Below the pieces are notes generated by a model. That model was not told the origin of the DNA and did no database searches. It was given only the letters and a program-made list of their open reading frames with translations. Of a stretch of DNA of 47,070 nt, positions 16,299-24,185 are shown piece after piece; within the stretch, counting starts at the first letter, position 1, and the number at the start of each line of letters is the position of its first letter. Origin of the DNA: Pseudomonadota bacterium (GTDB lineage Bacteria; Pseudomonadota; Gammaproteobacteria; Burkholderiales; Thiobacillaceae); contig JAJZRU010000024.1 of the NCBI GenBank assembly GCA_021802555.1, positions 1 through 47,070 of the forward strand, given 5' to 3'. The translations under genes were made by a program, and so were the position numbers.

Positions 16299-17137
16299 TC
16301 CTCCGCCAGCTCGCGGTGGCGCACGAGCACTTGCTCGCGCGCGCGGAAGGCGGATGCCAGATGTTCGACGAAATATACGGAGCGATGCTGGCCGCCGGTG
16401 CAGCCTATGGCCACGGTGAGATAAGCGCGGTGGTCGCGGATGAAGCAGGGCAGCCAGTTCTCCACGAAGCCGCGGATTTCCGCCAGCATGGCCATGGCGT
16501 CCGGGCTGGCCTCGATGTAAGCGCGCACCGGCGCGTCGCGCCCGGTGAGGGGGCGCAGCTCCGGGATGTAATGCGGGTTGGGCAGGCAGCGTACGTCGAA
16601 CACCAGATCGGCGTCCAGGGGGATGCCGTGCTTGAAGCCGAAGGACTCGAACAGCAGGGTGATGCGCGCGCGGTCCTTGAGCACCAGATCCTTGATCCAT
16701 AGGCGCAGGGCGTTGGGAGAGAGGTCGCTGGTGTCGATGCGATGGGCAAGAGGGGCAATGTGGGCGAGCAGTTCGCGCTCCGTTTCGATGGCTTCCGCCA
16801 GCGACATCTGCGCACTCGACAGGGGATGGCGGCGGCGCGTTTCGGAGAAGCGCTTCACCAGGGTGAGGTTCTTCGCCTCGAGAAAGATCACGCGCACGTC
16901 GAGATTGCGGGCGCGCAGGTTCTCCAGCGTTTCCGGAAACAAATCCATGTCGCTGCCGCTGCGAGCATCCACGGCGATGGCGACGCGCTCCATGCCCTGG
17001 GCCGCGAGATGGTCGGCCACCGCCGCCAGCAGGCTCAGCGGCAGATTGTCGATGCAGTAATAGCCGGCATCTTCCAGCACGGCGATGGCGATGCTCTTGC
17101 CGGAGCCGGACAGGCCGGAAACCAGGACCAGGCGCAT
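16295..17137 (-). CDS. rapZ: RNase adapter protein RapZ
   Basis: A 280-aa P-loop protein that in enterobacteria hands the sRNA GlmZ to RNase E and so controls glucosamine-6-phosphate synthase; its role in betaproteobacteria is less clear. Walker A is GLSGSGKS (residues 8-15), followed by [14 protein letters not shown]. The C-terminal RNA-binding domain has [24 protein letters not shown], and [20 protein letters not shown], a strong RapZ signature. The ATG shares a base with the hprK stop (TGATG). The order hprK-rapZ is standard for this group; HPr and EI genes do not follow here. Confidence 0.96.
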   Translation of the reverse strand: MRLVLVSGLSGSGKSIAIAVLEDAGYYCIDNLPLSLLAAVADHLAAQGMERVAIAVDARSGSDMDLFPETLENLRARNLDVRVIFLEAKNLTLVKRFSETRRRHPLSSAQMSLAEAIETERELLAHIAPLAHRIDTSDLSPNALRLWIKDLVLKDRARITLLFESFGFKHGIPLDADLVFDVRCLPNPHYIPELRPLTGRDAPVRAYIEASPDAMAMLAEIRGFVENWLPCFIRDHRAYLTVAIGCTGGQHRSVYFVEHLASAFRAREQVLVRHRELAEE

Positions 17138-18084
17138 CAATCCCCCCGGCGCATGGCGGTTTCCTGGCGATGGGCGAATTGCGCCACCGGATCGATGCCG
17201 CGGCTTTTGAGGATGGTGTTGCGCACCGCCACTTCGACCAGCACCGCCAGGTTGCGGCCGGCCGCCACCGGGATGCGCACGAGCGGAACGTCGACCTCCA
17301 GCAGCGTCTTGTGGGAGGCTTCCATGTGCAGGCGGTTCATGGGATCTTCGTTGTCCGCCGGGCGCACCAGTTCGACGATGAGCTTGAGGTTTTTCTTCAG
17401 CTTGACGGCCGTTTCGCCGAACAGGTAGCGGATGTTGAGCAGGCCCAGGCCGCGCACTTCGAGAAAGTCCTGCAGCAGGGGCGGACAGCTCGCTTCCAGC
17501 GTGTCCGGCGCAACGCGGCGCAGCTCCACCATGTCGTCGGCGACCAGGCGATGGCCGCGCGTGATGAGTTCGAGCGCCAGTTCGCTTTTGCCCACGGCGG
17601 CATCGCCCTGCAGCATCACGCCCAGGCCGATGACCTCCAGCATCACGCCATGCTCGCCGGCGCTCAGCGCCAGCGCCTGCATGAGGTAGTGGGACAAATA
17701 GGCCATGAGTTCGGGGCTTTGCAGGGGGGAGGCGAGCAGCGGAGTCTGCGTGCGGTCGGCGGCGCTGCTCAGCGGCTCCGGCACGGGCTCGCCGTTGGCG
17801 ACGATGACGGCTGCCAGCTCGGTGGAATAAAGATGGGCGATGGCGTCGGCAAGCGCGCTCGGGGACAGTTTGCGCAGGTAGTCCATTTCCGCGCAGCCGA
17901 GCACCTGGAGGCGGTTGGGGTGCACGAAATTGAGATGGCCGATGAGCGCCAGCGCGGGCTTCTGGACGGTCTCCGAAGCGAGCAGGCGCGCGCCCCCCGC
18001 CTTGCCGGCCAGCCAGGAGAGCCGCAGCGGCTTTTCCGTGTCGGCGTACAGTTCCGCGACGGTGACCTGGCTCAGGGGTTCCAT
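17137..18084 (-). CDS. hprK: HPr kinase/phosphorylase
   Basis: A 315-aa enzyme that phosphorylates or dephosphorylates HPr on a serine, linking carbon/energy status to the nitrogen PTS. The N-terminal domain spans residues 1 to about 130. The kinase domain has His145 in [10 protein letters not shown], Walker A GDAAVGKS (160-167), ADDMVELRR, the family signature [15 protein letters not shown] and the K3-like loop ENED region near NEDPMNRL. It overlaps ptsN upstream by 13 bp and rapZ downstream by 1 bp. In proteobacteria hprK accompanies ptsN rather than sugar PTS genes, as here. Confidence 0.97.
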   Translation of the reverse strand: MEPLSQVTVAELYADTEKPLRLSWLAGKAGGARLLASETVQKPALALIGHLNFVHPNRLQVLGCAEMDYLRKLSPSALADAIAHLYSTELAAVIVANGEPVPEPLSSAADRTQTPLLASPLQSPELMAYLSHYLMQALALSAGEHGVMLEVIGLGVMLQGDAAVGKSELALELITRGHRLVADDMVELRRVAPDTLEASCPPLLQDFLEVRGLGLLNIRYLFGETAVKLKKNLKLIVELVRPADNEDPMNRLHMEASHKTLLEVDVPLVRIPVAAGRNLAVLVEVAVRNTILKSRGIDPVAQFAHRQETAMRRGD

Positions 18085-18527
18085 GTGGCGATGATGCGGT
18101 GGATCTCCGCCGCGCCGGGCGCATCCAGGAGGCTGCGTCGCAAACCCGCGTCGCCGAACATCTGCGCCAGTTCCCCGAGGATCTGCAGATGGTGCTCGTT
18201 GGCGTCGGCGGGCACCAGGAGAACGAAGCAGAGATTCACCGGCTGCGCGTCGGGTGCGCCGAAATCGAGCGGCGGCTGCAGGCGGTAGAACACCCCCGTG
18301 GCGCCGCTCAGCCCCTTGATGCGGCCGTGCGGGACGGCGACGCCTTGCCCCAGGGCGGTCGATCCCAGGCGTTCCCGTTCCAGCAGGTTGTTGAACACGA
18401 CGGCCGCCTTGAGGCCAAGCCGTTGCTCCGCCCGGGCCGCCACGTGCTCGAAGAACTCGCGTTTGCTGGTGAAGGAGTGATGGACGATGACGCTTTCGCT
18501 GTCGATGAGGGGTGCGACCAGATTCAT
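18072..18527 (-). CDS. ptsN: Nitrogen-PTS EIIA protein PtsN
   Basis: A 151-aa EIIA-Fru-like regulatory phosphoprotein of the nitrogen PTS, which adjusts potassium transport, nitrogen metabolism and other targets by protein contact. The phosphorylated histidine is His67 in [11 protein letters not shown], followed by the family stretch [19 protein letters not shown] and [12 protein letters not shown]. The ATG at 18527 begins the domain ([17 protein letters not shown]). It lies 40 bp after hpf and overlaps hprK. Its gene order behind rpoN and hpf is the classic proteobacterial rpoN operon. Confidence 0.96.
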   Translation of the reverse strand: MNLVAPLIDSESVIVHHSFTSKREFFEHVAARAEQRLGLKAAVVFNNLLERERLGSTALGQGVAVPHGRIKGLSGATGVFYRLQPPLDFGAPDAQPVNLCFVLLVPADANEHHLQILGELAQMFGDAGLRRSLLDAPGAAEIHRIIATWNP

Positions 18528-18567
18528 GAAAAAAGGCGGACGGGCAACGGATCCGTCCGCCGCCAGA

Positions 18568-18894
18568 TTATACGACGGGGGCGTGCTTGACGCCGCCGCC
18601 TTCGGCATGGTGATCGCCGTGCTTTTCCTTGTGTTTGACGATCTGCCGGTCCAGCTTGTCCGCCAGGAGGTCGATGGCGGCGTACATGTTGCCATCGTTG
18701 GCATGGGCGTGGAAATCGCGCCCGCGCACGTGCAGGTTGGCCTCTGCACTGTGGATCAGCTTGTCCACGCGCAGAATGAGCGACAGATCGATGACGCTGT
18801 CGAAATGGCGCTTGACGCGGTCCAGCTTGGCAAGCGCGTAGTCGCGGATGGCGGGGGTGATTTCCAGGTGGTGGCCGGAAATATTGAGGTTCAT
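18568..18894 (-). CDS. hpf: Ribosome hibernation-promoting factor (short form)
   Basis: A 108-aa ribosome-binding protein that occupies the tRNA/mRNA channel of idle ribosomes. MNLNISGHHLEITPAIRDYA, LAKLDRVKRHFDSVIDLSLIL and DMYAAIDLLADKLDRQI-like residues match the YfiA/HPF beta-alpha-beta fold. The His-rich tail (KHKEKHGDHHAEGG) and short length exclude the long form with a dimerisation domain. A very strong Shine-Dalgarno (AAGGAGG) lies 5 nt upstream. It has its own promoter behind rpoN and a hairpin in its leader. Confidence 0.96.
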   Translation of the reverse strand: MNLNISGHHLEITPAIRDYALAKLDRVKRHFDSVIDLSLILRVDKLIHSAEANLHVRGRDFHAHANDGNMYAAIDLLADKLDRQIVKHKEKHGDHHAEGGGVKHAPVV

Positions 18895-18918
18895 GGTGCC
18901 TCCTTGCGTTGCGTCAGA

Positions 18919-18954
18919 CAAAAGCACCGCTCCGGCCGTGGGGTGGGGCGGTGC
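18919..18954 (-). terminator. Terminator-like hairpin in the hpf leader
   Basis: On the minus strand GCACCGC (18954-18948) pairs with GCGGTGC (18930-18924) and is followed at once by TTTTG (18923-18919). It looks like an intrinsic terminator or attenuator. It lies downstream of the hpf promoter and 25 bp before the hpf start, so it could end rpoN transcripts or modulate hpf. Confidence 0.55.
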
Positions 18955-19004
18955 AGGGAAAATGGGTCGGGGAACGGGCGCGCACGATGCTGATCTTTAA
19001 TTCC

Positions 19005-19032
19005 AGCATACGGCAGGGCGGGATTTTTGCAA
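19005..19032 (-). promoter_or_regulatory. Sigma-70-type promoter for hpf
   Basis: On the minus strand TTGCAA (19032-19027) and TATGCT (19010-19005) are separated by 16 bp. Transcription would start near 18998, giving a leader of about 100 nt that contains the terminator-like hairpin. It lies in the 156-bp gap after rpoN. Confidence 0.5.
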
Positions 19033-19050
19033 GCGTGCGAACCGGCGAGG

Positions 19051-20469
19051 CTAAACGGCTTTGCGCATGTTGGCAGGCGGAATCTGCAGGGCGTCGCGGT
19101 ACTTCGCCACCGTGCGCCGCGCCACCATGATGCCCTGCTGGCTGAGAATGTCGGCGAGCTGGCCGTCCGACAAGGGGTTCTTGCCGTCTTCGGCGTCCAC
19201 CAGCTGGCGGATGAGGGCGCGGATGGCGGTGGAGGAGCAGGCGCCGCCCGATTCCGTGGCGACATGGCTGCCGAAGAAGTATTTCAGCTCGAAAATGCCG
19301 CGCGGGGTCATCATGAATTTCTGCGTGGTCACGCGCGAGACGGTGGATTCGTGCAGCCCCACGGTTTCCGCGATTTCGCGCAGCACGAGGGGGCGCATGG
19401 CCACCTCGCCGTGTTCGAGGAACTGCCGCTGGCGGTCGATGATGGCCTGGGAGACGCGCAGGATGGTATCGAAGCGCTGCTGCACGTTCTTGATGAGCCA
19501 CTTGGCTTCCTGCAGCTGGGCATTGAGCTGGCCCGCGCCGCTGTCGCGGTGGCGCGCCAGGATGTCGGCGTACACGCGGTTGATGCGCAGCTTGGGCACG
19601 GCATCGCCGTTGAGCGTGGCGAGCCACAGCCCCTTGACTTTGCGGACGATGACGTCGGGCACGACATACTGCGCTTCGTCGCTGCCGAAGCTGGCGCCGG
19701 GCCGGGGATTGAGGCTCAGGATCAGCTCGCGCGCCTGACGCAGCCCGGCATCGTCGATCAGCAGCGCGCGCTTGAGCTTGCCGACGTCGCGGTTGGCCAG
19801 CAGATGGAGATGCTGCGCCGTGATCTGCAGGGCGGCCTGGCGCCCGGGAGTGTTCTCGGGCAGGGCGCGCAGCTGCAGATTCAGGCACTCGCCCAGATCG
19901 CGCGCGCCAACGCCGGTCGGATCCAAATGCTGGAGATGCTTGAGGGCGATGTCCAGTTCTTCCGGGTCGGTTTCCCAATCCGGCGGCAGCGTTTCCAGAA
20001 CATCCTTGAGGCTCAGGGTCAGATAGCCGTCGTCGTTGAGGGCGTCGATGAGGAAGGTCACCAGCAGCCGGTCGCGCGCTTCCAGCGGGCTCAGGGCGAT
20101 CTGCAGCAGCAGGTGTTCGCGCAGCGTGGTGCGCAGGGCGGGCGTGTCGGGGCCGCTGTCGTCGTCCTCGTCCGCGCGCGCCGCGTAGTCGTTCCAGTCC
20201 AGTTCGGAGAGATCGGCGGTTTCCGCCGCGGCCGGCGCCTCGTCGGCGTCCGCCGCGCTCTCGGCGGCGGTCGTTTCGCCCGGCTCGCGCGCCGTCAAGG
20301 CGCCGGACTCGTCTTCGGCCTCGATTTCCAGCAGGGGGTTGTCCTGCAGCATTTGCTCCAGTTCCTGGCTGAGTTCCAGGGTGGACAGTTGCAGCAGCCG
20401 TATGGATTGCTGCAGCTGCGGCGTGAGCGCGAGGTGCTGGCTGAGCTTGAGTTGGAGATTGTGCTTCAT
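19051..20469 (-). CDS. rpoN: RNA polymerase sigma-54 factor
   Basis: A 472-aa sigma-54, which directs RNA polymerase to -24/-12 promoters and requires an ATPase activator. The N-terminal activator-interacting region is Gln/Leu-rich (QHLALTPQLQQSIRLLQLST). An acidic linker follows (residues 52-108), then the core-binding domain. The helix-turn-helix (LREIAETVGLHESTVSRVTT) and the C-terminal RpoN box (ARRTVAKYRDAL) are both present. It lies downstream of lptB in the usual arrangement. A sigma-54 promoter candidate stands before the pilin gene at 27057. Confidence 0.98.
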   Translation of the reverse strand: MKHNLQLKLSQHLALTPQLQQSIRLLQLSTLELSQELEQMLQDNPLLEIEAEDESGALTAREPGETTAAESAADADEAPAAAETADLSELDWNDYAARADEDDDSGPDTPALRTTLREHLLLQIALSPLEARDRLLVTFLIDALNDDGYLTLSLKDVLETLPPDWETDPEELDIALKHLQHLDPTGVGARDLGECLNLQLRALPENTPGRQAALQITAQHLHLLANRDVGKLKRALLIDDAGLRQARELILSLNPRPGASFGSDEAQYVVPDVIVRKVKGLWLATLNGDAVPKLRINRVYADILARHRDSGAGQLNAQLQEAKWLIKNVQQRFDTILRVSQAIIDRQRQFLEHGEVAMRPLVLREIAETVGLHESTVSRVTTQKFMMTPRGIFELKYFFGSHVATESGGACSSTAIRALIRQLVDAEDGKNPLSDGQLADILSQQGIMVARRTVAKYRDALQIPPANMRKAV

Positions 20470-20535
20470 GACTGCGTTAGCGGCCTTGGCGGGTCGGGCC
20501 TTTAGACCGCTTGTCCATGGGGTGAACCTGGACCA

Positions 20536-20564
20536 ACTATATCCACTGCTCGTGGCAGCCGCAA
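20536..20564 (-). promoter_or_regulatory. Sigma-70-type promoter for rpoN
   Basis: On the minus strand TTGCGG (20564-20559) and TATAGT (20541-20536) are spaced by exactly 17 bp, in the 117-bp gap between lptB and rpoN. It would give rpoN a transcript start near 20529 and a leader of about 60 nt. Confidence 0.55.
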
Positions 20565-20586
20565 TACACGCGCCGGGGAGAAAATG

Positions 20587-21309
20587 TTACAGCTTGAAAT
20601 GTTCGCCCAGATAGACCTTGCGCACGTCCTCGTTGCCGATCAGGCTGGCCGGGGCGCCCTGCGCCAGGACGTGGCCTTCGTTGATGATGTAGGCGCGTTC
20701 GCAGATGCCCAGGGTTTCGCGCACGTTGTGGTCCGTGATGAGCACCCCGATGCCTTTTTCCTTGAGGAAGCGGATGATCTTCTGGATGTCCAGCACGGCG
20801 ATGGGATCGACCCCGGCGAAGGGTTCATCGAGCAGGATGAAGCGCGGGTTCATGGCCAGGGCGCGGGCGATTTCCACGCGCCGCCGCTCGCCGCCCGACA
20901 GGCTTTGCGCGGAGGCCTCGCGCAGGTGGCTCACGCCGAGGTCGTCCAGCAGGTTGGCCAGATGTTCGTCCTGCTCGGCGCGGCGATAGCCTTTCAGCTC
21001 CAGCACGGCGCGCACGTTCTGCTCCACGGTGAGCTTGCGGAAGATGGACGGTTCCTGAGGCAGATAGGAAATGCCGGCGCGCGCGCGCCTGTGGATGGGC
21101 TGGTGGGTGAGGTCATGCGCGTCCAGGCCGATGCCGCCGTCGTCGCAGGCGATGAGCCCCACGACCATGTAGAAGCAGGTGGTCTTGCCGGCGCCGTTGG
21201 GCCCCAGCAGACCCACCACTTCGCCGCTTTTCACCTCGAAGGAGACATCGTGGACGACCGTGCGTTTCTTGTAGCTCTTGCGCAGGCGGCTGGCGGCGAG
21301 CGTGCTCAT
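20587..21309 (-). CDS. lptB: LPS export ABC transporter ATP-binding protein LptB
   Basis: A 240-aa cytoplasmic ATPase that powers extraction of lipopolysaccharide from the inner membrane by LptFG and its transfer to LptC. Walker A is GPNGAGKTT, the Q-loop is [20 protein letters not shown], the signature is [15 protein letters not shown], Walker B is [13 protein letters not shown] and the switch His is in [10 protein letters not shown]. The ATG at 21309 was preferred to an in-frame TTG at 21324 that overlaps the lptA stop. The gene order lptC-lptA-lptB-rpoN is standard. Confidence 0.97.
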   Translation of the reverse strand: MSTLAASRLRKSYKKRTVVHDVSFEVKSGEVVGLLGPNGAGKTTCFYMVVGLIACDDGGIGLDAHDLTHQPIHRRARAGISYLPQEPSIFRKLTVEQNVRAVLELKGYRRAEQDEHLANLLDDLGVSHLREASAQSLSGGERRRVEIARALAMNPRFILLDEPFAGVDPIAVLDIQKIIRFLKEKGIGVLITDHNVRETLGICERAYIINEGHVLAQGAPASLIGNEDVRKVYLGEHFKL

Positions 21310-21320
21310 GGGCGGCAGAC

Positions 21321-21842
21321 TCAAGGTTTTTGCGCCGGGGCCGCCGCGGCACCGCCCTGCTTGCGCGGCATGATGACCATGCGCACGCGTCCGGAGGGAT
21401 TGTTGGGGGCGCCGACGACCTTGAAGAATTCGGTGCGCGTGTTGTAAGTGACGATGTTGCCCTGCACCTGATCGCCGCCGCGCCTAAGGAAGGCGTTGCC
21501 GGTGAGGGTCAGTTCGCTGCTGGCTTCGTCGTAATGCGCCTGTGCGCCATAGGCTTCGACGTACTGATCTGAATTTTGCTCCTTCTCGCGAAATTTCACC
21601 GGATTGCCGTAGGCGGTCACGGTCTTGAGACCGTTGGCGCTCTGCGTCACCACCAGCTTGTCGGCCAGCAGCATCATGCTGCCCTGGGTGGCGACGACGT
21701 TGCCCGTATAGGTGCCGACCTTGGTGAGGTCGTTCACGGTCAGGCTGTCGGCCTCGATGTTGAGGGGCTGTTCGCGGTCGCGGTTGGCCGCATGGGCGGG
21801 CAGCGCCAGCAGCAGGAAAAGGAGGGCGAGGTGCTTATACAT
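21321..21842 (-). CDS. lptA: Periplasmic LPS transport protein LptA
   Basis: A 173-aa periplasmic beta-jellyroll protein forming the bridge that carries lipopolysaccharide from LptC to LptD. The signal peptide is [17 protein letters not shown] with cleavage after AHA. The mature domain shows [16 protein letters not shown], then [20 protein letters not shown] and [17 protein letters not shown], all OstA/LptA patterns. The C-terminus is Ala/Gln-rich. It overlaps the end of lptC by 8 bp. Confidence 0.95.
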   Translation of the reverse strand: MYKHLALLFLLLALPAHAANRDREQPLNIEADSLTVNDLTKVGTYTGNVVATQGSMMLLADKLVVTQSANGLKTVTAYGNPVKFREKEQNSDQYVEAYGAQAHYDEASSELTLTGNAFLRRGGDQVQGNIVTYNTRTEFFKVVGAPNNPSGRVRMVIMPRKQGGAAAAPAQKP

Positions 21843-22395
21843 GGCCGGGGAGATATTGGGTCGTCACCCGCCCGCGCAGTTGCACCACGCGGGTCCGGGT
21901 GTTGGCGGTGAGGGACAGGGCGCTGCCGGAAAACTGCGCCCCGCTGAAGGCGACCGGGCCGGGCGCCTGCAGCAGGTTGCGGCGCGGCCAGATCTGCACC
22001 AGCTGGGTGGTGATGCGGTTGGGCCGCTGCCCGGGGACGTTCTGGGTGGCCACCACCTGGTCGGACAAGGTGACGAAGTCGCCGCCCTGGCGCACCGTGC
22101 CTTTCAGGGCGCGCACGGTCATGACGCCTTGGTCGGGCGAATAGTAGGTGAGTTCCGGGTCGCTCAGAACGGAGTAGTCGCGCGCCAGGTAGTGATCCAG
22201 GGTGCGCGCCTGCAGGCGATACTCGATCCTGCCGGCCGGGTTGGTCTGCACGCTCACCAGGCCCTGGGCCACGGCGTCCGGGCCGTGGGTCACGGGACGC
22301 TGATAGGAGGACTGCACCGCATGCTCCAGCCAGTAGCTGAGGCCGGCCAGCAGGGCGAGCAGCAGGATGGGGAACCAGACGGAGGCGCGATCCAC
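21835..22395 (-). CDS. lptC: LPS export ABC transporter periplasmic protein LptC
   Basis: A 186-aa bitopic inner-membrane protein that receives lipopolysaccharide from LptB2FG and passes it to LptA. The N-terminal anchor is WFPILLLALLAGLSYWLEHA. The periplasmic jellyroll has GRIEYRLQARTLDHYLARDY, LTYYSPDQGVMTVRALKGTV and LSDQVVATQNV, conforming to the family. It starts 3 bp after the kdsC stop and overlaps lptA by 8 bp. Confidence 0.93.
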   Translation of the reverse strand: MDRASVWFPILLLALLAGLSYWLEHAVQSSYQRPVTHGPDAVAQGLVSVQTNPAGRIEYRLQARTLDHYLARDYSVLSDPELTYYSPDQGVMTVRALKGTVRQGGDFVTLSDQVVATQNVPGQRPNRITTQLVQIWPRRNLLQAPGPVAFSGAQFSGSALSLTANTRTRVVQLRGRVTTQYLPGHV

Positions 22396-22398
22396 GGC

Positions 22399-22929
22399 TC
22401 AGGCGAGATAGGGCGCCATCTGCCCCTGCCAGGTATCCTGCGCGCGCATGATCCACTCGCACACCTCGCGCACCGCACCGCGCCCACCTTCGCGCAGGGT
22501 GGTGTAGTGGGCGTGCGACTTGACCAGCTCGGGCGCCGCCGGCACGGTGAGCGCCAGGCCAACGCGGCGCATGACGGGGAGATCGACCACGTCATCGCCC
22601 ATGAAGGCCGCTTCTTCCGCCTTGAGCCCCAGATCGTCGAGCATCTTCAGGAGCACGGCGAGCTTGTCGTGGGCGCCCTGGTGGATGTGGGTGATGCCGA
22701 GATTCCTGGCCCGGTGCTCGACTACCTGAGACGTGCGCCCGGTGACGATGGCGGGGATGACGCCGGAATCGCGCAGCATCTTGAGGCCGTGGCCGTCCAG
22801 GGAGTTGAAGCCCTTGTATTCCTGGCCGTCGTCGGCCAGATAGAGCGTGCCGTCGGTCATCACCCCATCGACGTCGAAACCGACCAGCTTGACGCGCTTC
22901 GCGCGCGTCAGCGCCTCGCGCGTGATCAC
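22399..22929 (-). CDS. kdsC: 3-deoxy-D-manno-octulosonate 8-phosphate phosphatase KdsC
   Basis: A 176-aa C0-type HAD phosphatase that dephosphorylates KDO-8-P to KDO for the LPS inner core. The nucleophile Asp19 and acid/base Asp21 are in KLVGFDVDGVMTDGTLYL. The Thr and Lys motifs are at IVTGRTSQVV and HDKLAV, and the metal-binding motif IV is AAFMGDDVVDLPVM. The start is GTG at 22929, overlapping the kdsD stop (GTGA); the only alternatives would truncate motif I. It is thought to act as a homotetramer. Confidence 0.95.
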   Translation of the reverse strand: MITREALTRAKRVKLVGFDVDGVMTDGTLYLADDGQEYKGFNSLDGHGLKMLRDSGVIPAIVTGRTSQVVEHRARNLGITHIHQGAHDKLAVLLKMLDDLGLKAEEAAFMGDDVVDLPVMRRVGLALTVPAAPELVKSHAHYTTLREGGRGAVREVCEWIMRAQDTWQGQMAPYLA

Positions 22930-23909
22930 ACCACACCCGCTTTGAGCAAGTCGTGCATGTTGAGCGCGCCGACCAGCTTGTGGGCCTCGTCGACCACGAG
23001 CAGGCCGTTGATATGGTGGGTTTGCATGCTGTCCACTGCCTCCACGGCCAGACGGTCGGCAGTGATGGTCTTGGGGTTTTGGGTCATGAGATGGGAAATG
23101 CCTGTGGTATGGATGTCCAGGGGACGTTCCAGGGCGCGGCGCAGATCCCCGTCCGTAAAGACGCCCGCCACCCGTCCTACGGCGTCCACCACCGCGGTCA
23201 TGCCCAGGCCCTTGTGGGTCATTTCCAGCAGGGCTTCCTTGAGCGGCGCGTCCGCGCTCACGCTGGGCAGGGCGTCGCCAGTATGCATGACGTCGCGCAC
23301 ATGCACCAGCAAGCGCCGGCCCAGGCTGCCGCCCGGATGGGTGCGGGCGAAATCGTCGGCGGAAAAGCCGCGTGCATCCAGAAGCGCCACGGCCAGGGCA
23401 TCGCCCAAGGCCAGGGCCGCCGTAGTGCTGGCGGTGGGGGCGAGGTTGAGCGGGCAGGCCTCCTTGTCCACGCCGGCGTAGAGATGCACATCGGCCGCCT
23501 GCGCCAGGGTCGAGGCAGCGTTTCCGGTCATGGCGATGAGCTTCGCACCGCGCCGCTTGATGAGCGGCAGGATGGCGGTGAGTTCGGCCGATTCGCCCGA
23601 GTTCGACAAGGCCAGCACCACGTCGTCGTGCGCGATCATGCCCAGGTCGCCGTGGCTGGCCTCGGCCGGATGGACGAAGTAGGCCGGCGTGCCGGTGGAG
23701 GCAAGCGTGGCGGCGATCTTGCGCGCGACGTGGCCAGACTTGCCCATGCCCGACACCACCACGCGGCCGTGGCTGGCCAACACCAGCGCCACGGCGGCGG
23801 CGAAGCTCTCGTCCAGCCGATCGGCCAGGGTGTTCACGGCGCCGGCCTCGATATGGAGCACTTGGCGCGCCAGGGCGAGCAAATGGGGAGTGTCGGGGAC
23901 GGGATTCAT
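22926..23909 (-). CDS. kdsD: Arabinose-5-phosphate isomerase KdsD
   Basis: A 327-aa enzyme that converts ribulose-5-P to arabinose-5-P, the first committed step of KDO synthesis. The SIS domain occupies about residues 40-170 (VVVSGMGKSGHVARKIAATLAST, HGDLGMI, LSNSGESAEL). A CBS pair covers about residues 205-325 (VRDVMHTGDALPSV, GVFTDGDLRR, HHINGLLVVD). No good Shine-Dalgarno precedes the ATG. A -10-like TATACT sits only 9-14 bp upstream, and the 190-bp inverted-repeat element begins 20 bp upstream, so its natural promoter region may have been disturbed or replaced. Confidence 0.96.
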   Translation of the reverse strand: MNPVPDTPHLLALARQVLHIEAGAVNTLADRLDESFAAAVALVLASHGRVVVSGMGKSGHVARKIAATLASTGTPAYFVHPAEASHGDLGMIAHDDVVLALSNSGESAELTAILPLIKRRGAKLIAMTGNAASTLAQAADVHLYAGVDKEACPLNLAPTASTTAALALGDALAVALLDARGFSADDFARTHPGGSLGRRLLVHVRDVMHTGDALPSVSADAPLKEALLEMTHKGLGMTAVVDAVGRVAGVFTDGDLRRALERPLDIHTTGISHLMTQNPKTITADRLAVEAVDSMQTHHINGLLVVDEAHKLVGALNMHDLLKAGVV

Positions 23910-23924
23910 TTTTTGCTAAGTATA

Positions 23925-24122
23925 CTAGTGTCCTGTTCCGCAAGTTCGCTGAATAAAAGCGGACGAGCCTCGGCGCGATACTTTGTCGCAAATCCTCGCC
24001 AGGTGCTCAACCTGGCTGCGGTTTGCTTCGCGTCTCGCACCGATCTCGCCGCTTTTCTTCCCATCCAGGCGATGTCGGGCCACCCTCGGGTTTTGCAACG
24101 AACTTGCGGGACAGGACACTAG
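23925..24122. mobile_element. 190-bp MITE-like element with 20-bp TIRs and CTAG target duplication
   Basis: The element (23929-24118) starts with TGTCC and ends with GGACA. The left TIR 23929-23948 and right TIR 24099-24118 match over 20 bp with one mismatch (position 9). Both ends are flanked by CTAG (23925-23928, 24119-24122), a probable 4-bp target duplication. Inside are nested inverted repeats: AAAAGCGG (23955-23962) with CCGCTTTT (24049-24056), and a central hairpin GCCAGGT/ACCTGGC (23998-24016). No transposase is encoded. TGT ends with a CTAG duplication resemble the IS481 family, so this may be a non-autonomous derivative. Confidence 0.8.
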
Positions 24123-24185
24123 CGATGTCCCGCGGAGGCGGTGGTATGTCGCTGGCGGCAAGCATAGACCCAACACGAACCGCTG

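Noticed and set aside
21712-23481. Long plus-strand frame across lptA, lptC, kdsC and kdsD
   Set aside because: It runs antisense through four well-identified genes and has no domain pattern; a GC-skew shadow.
22953-24122. Plus-strand frame ending in the inverted-repeat element that could look like a small transposase remnant
   Set aside because: It is antisense to kdsD and merely continues through the element; no transposase motif (DDE) is present.
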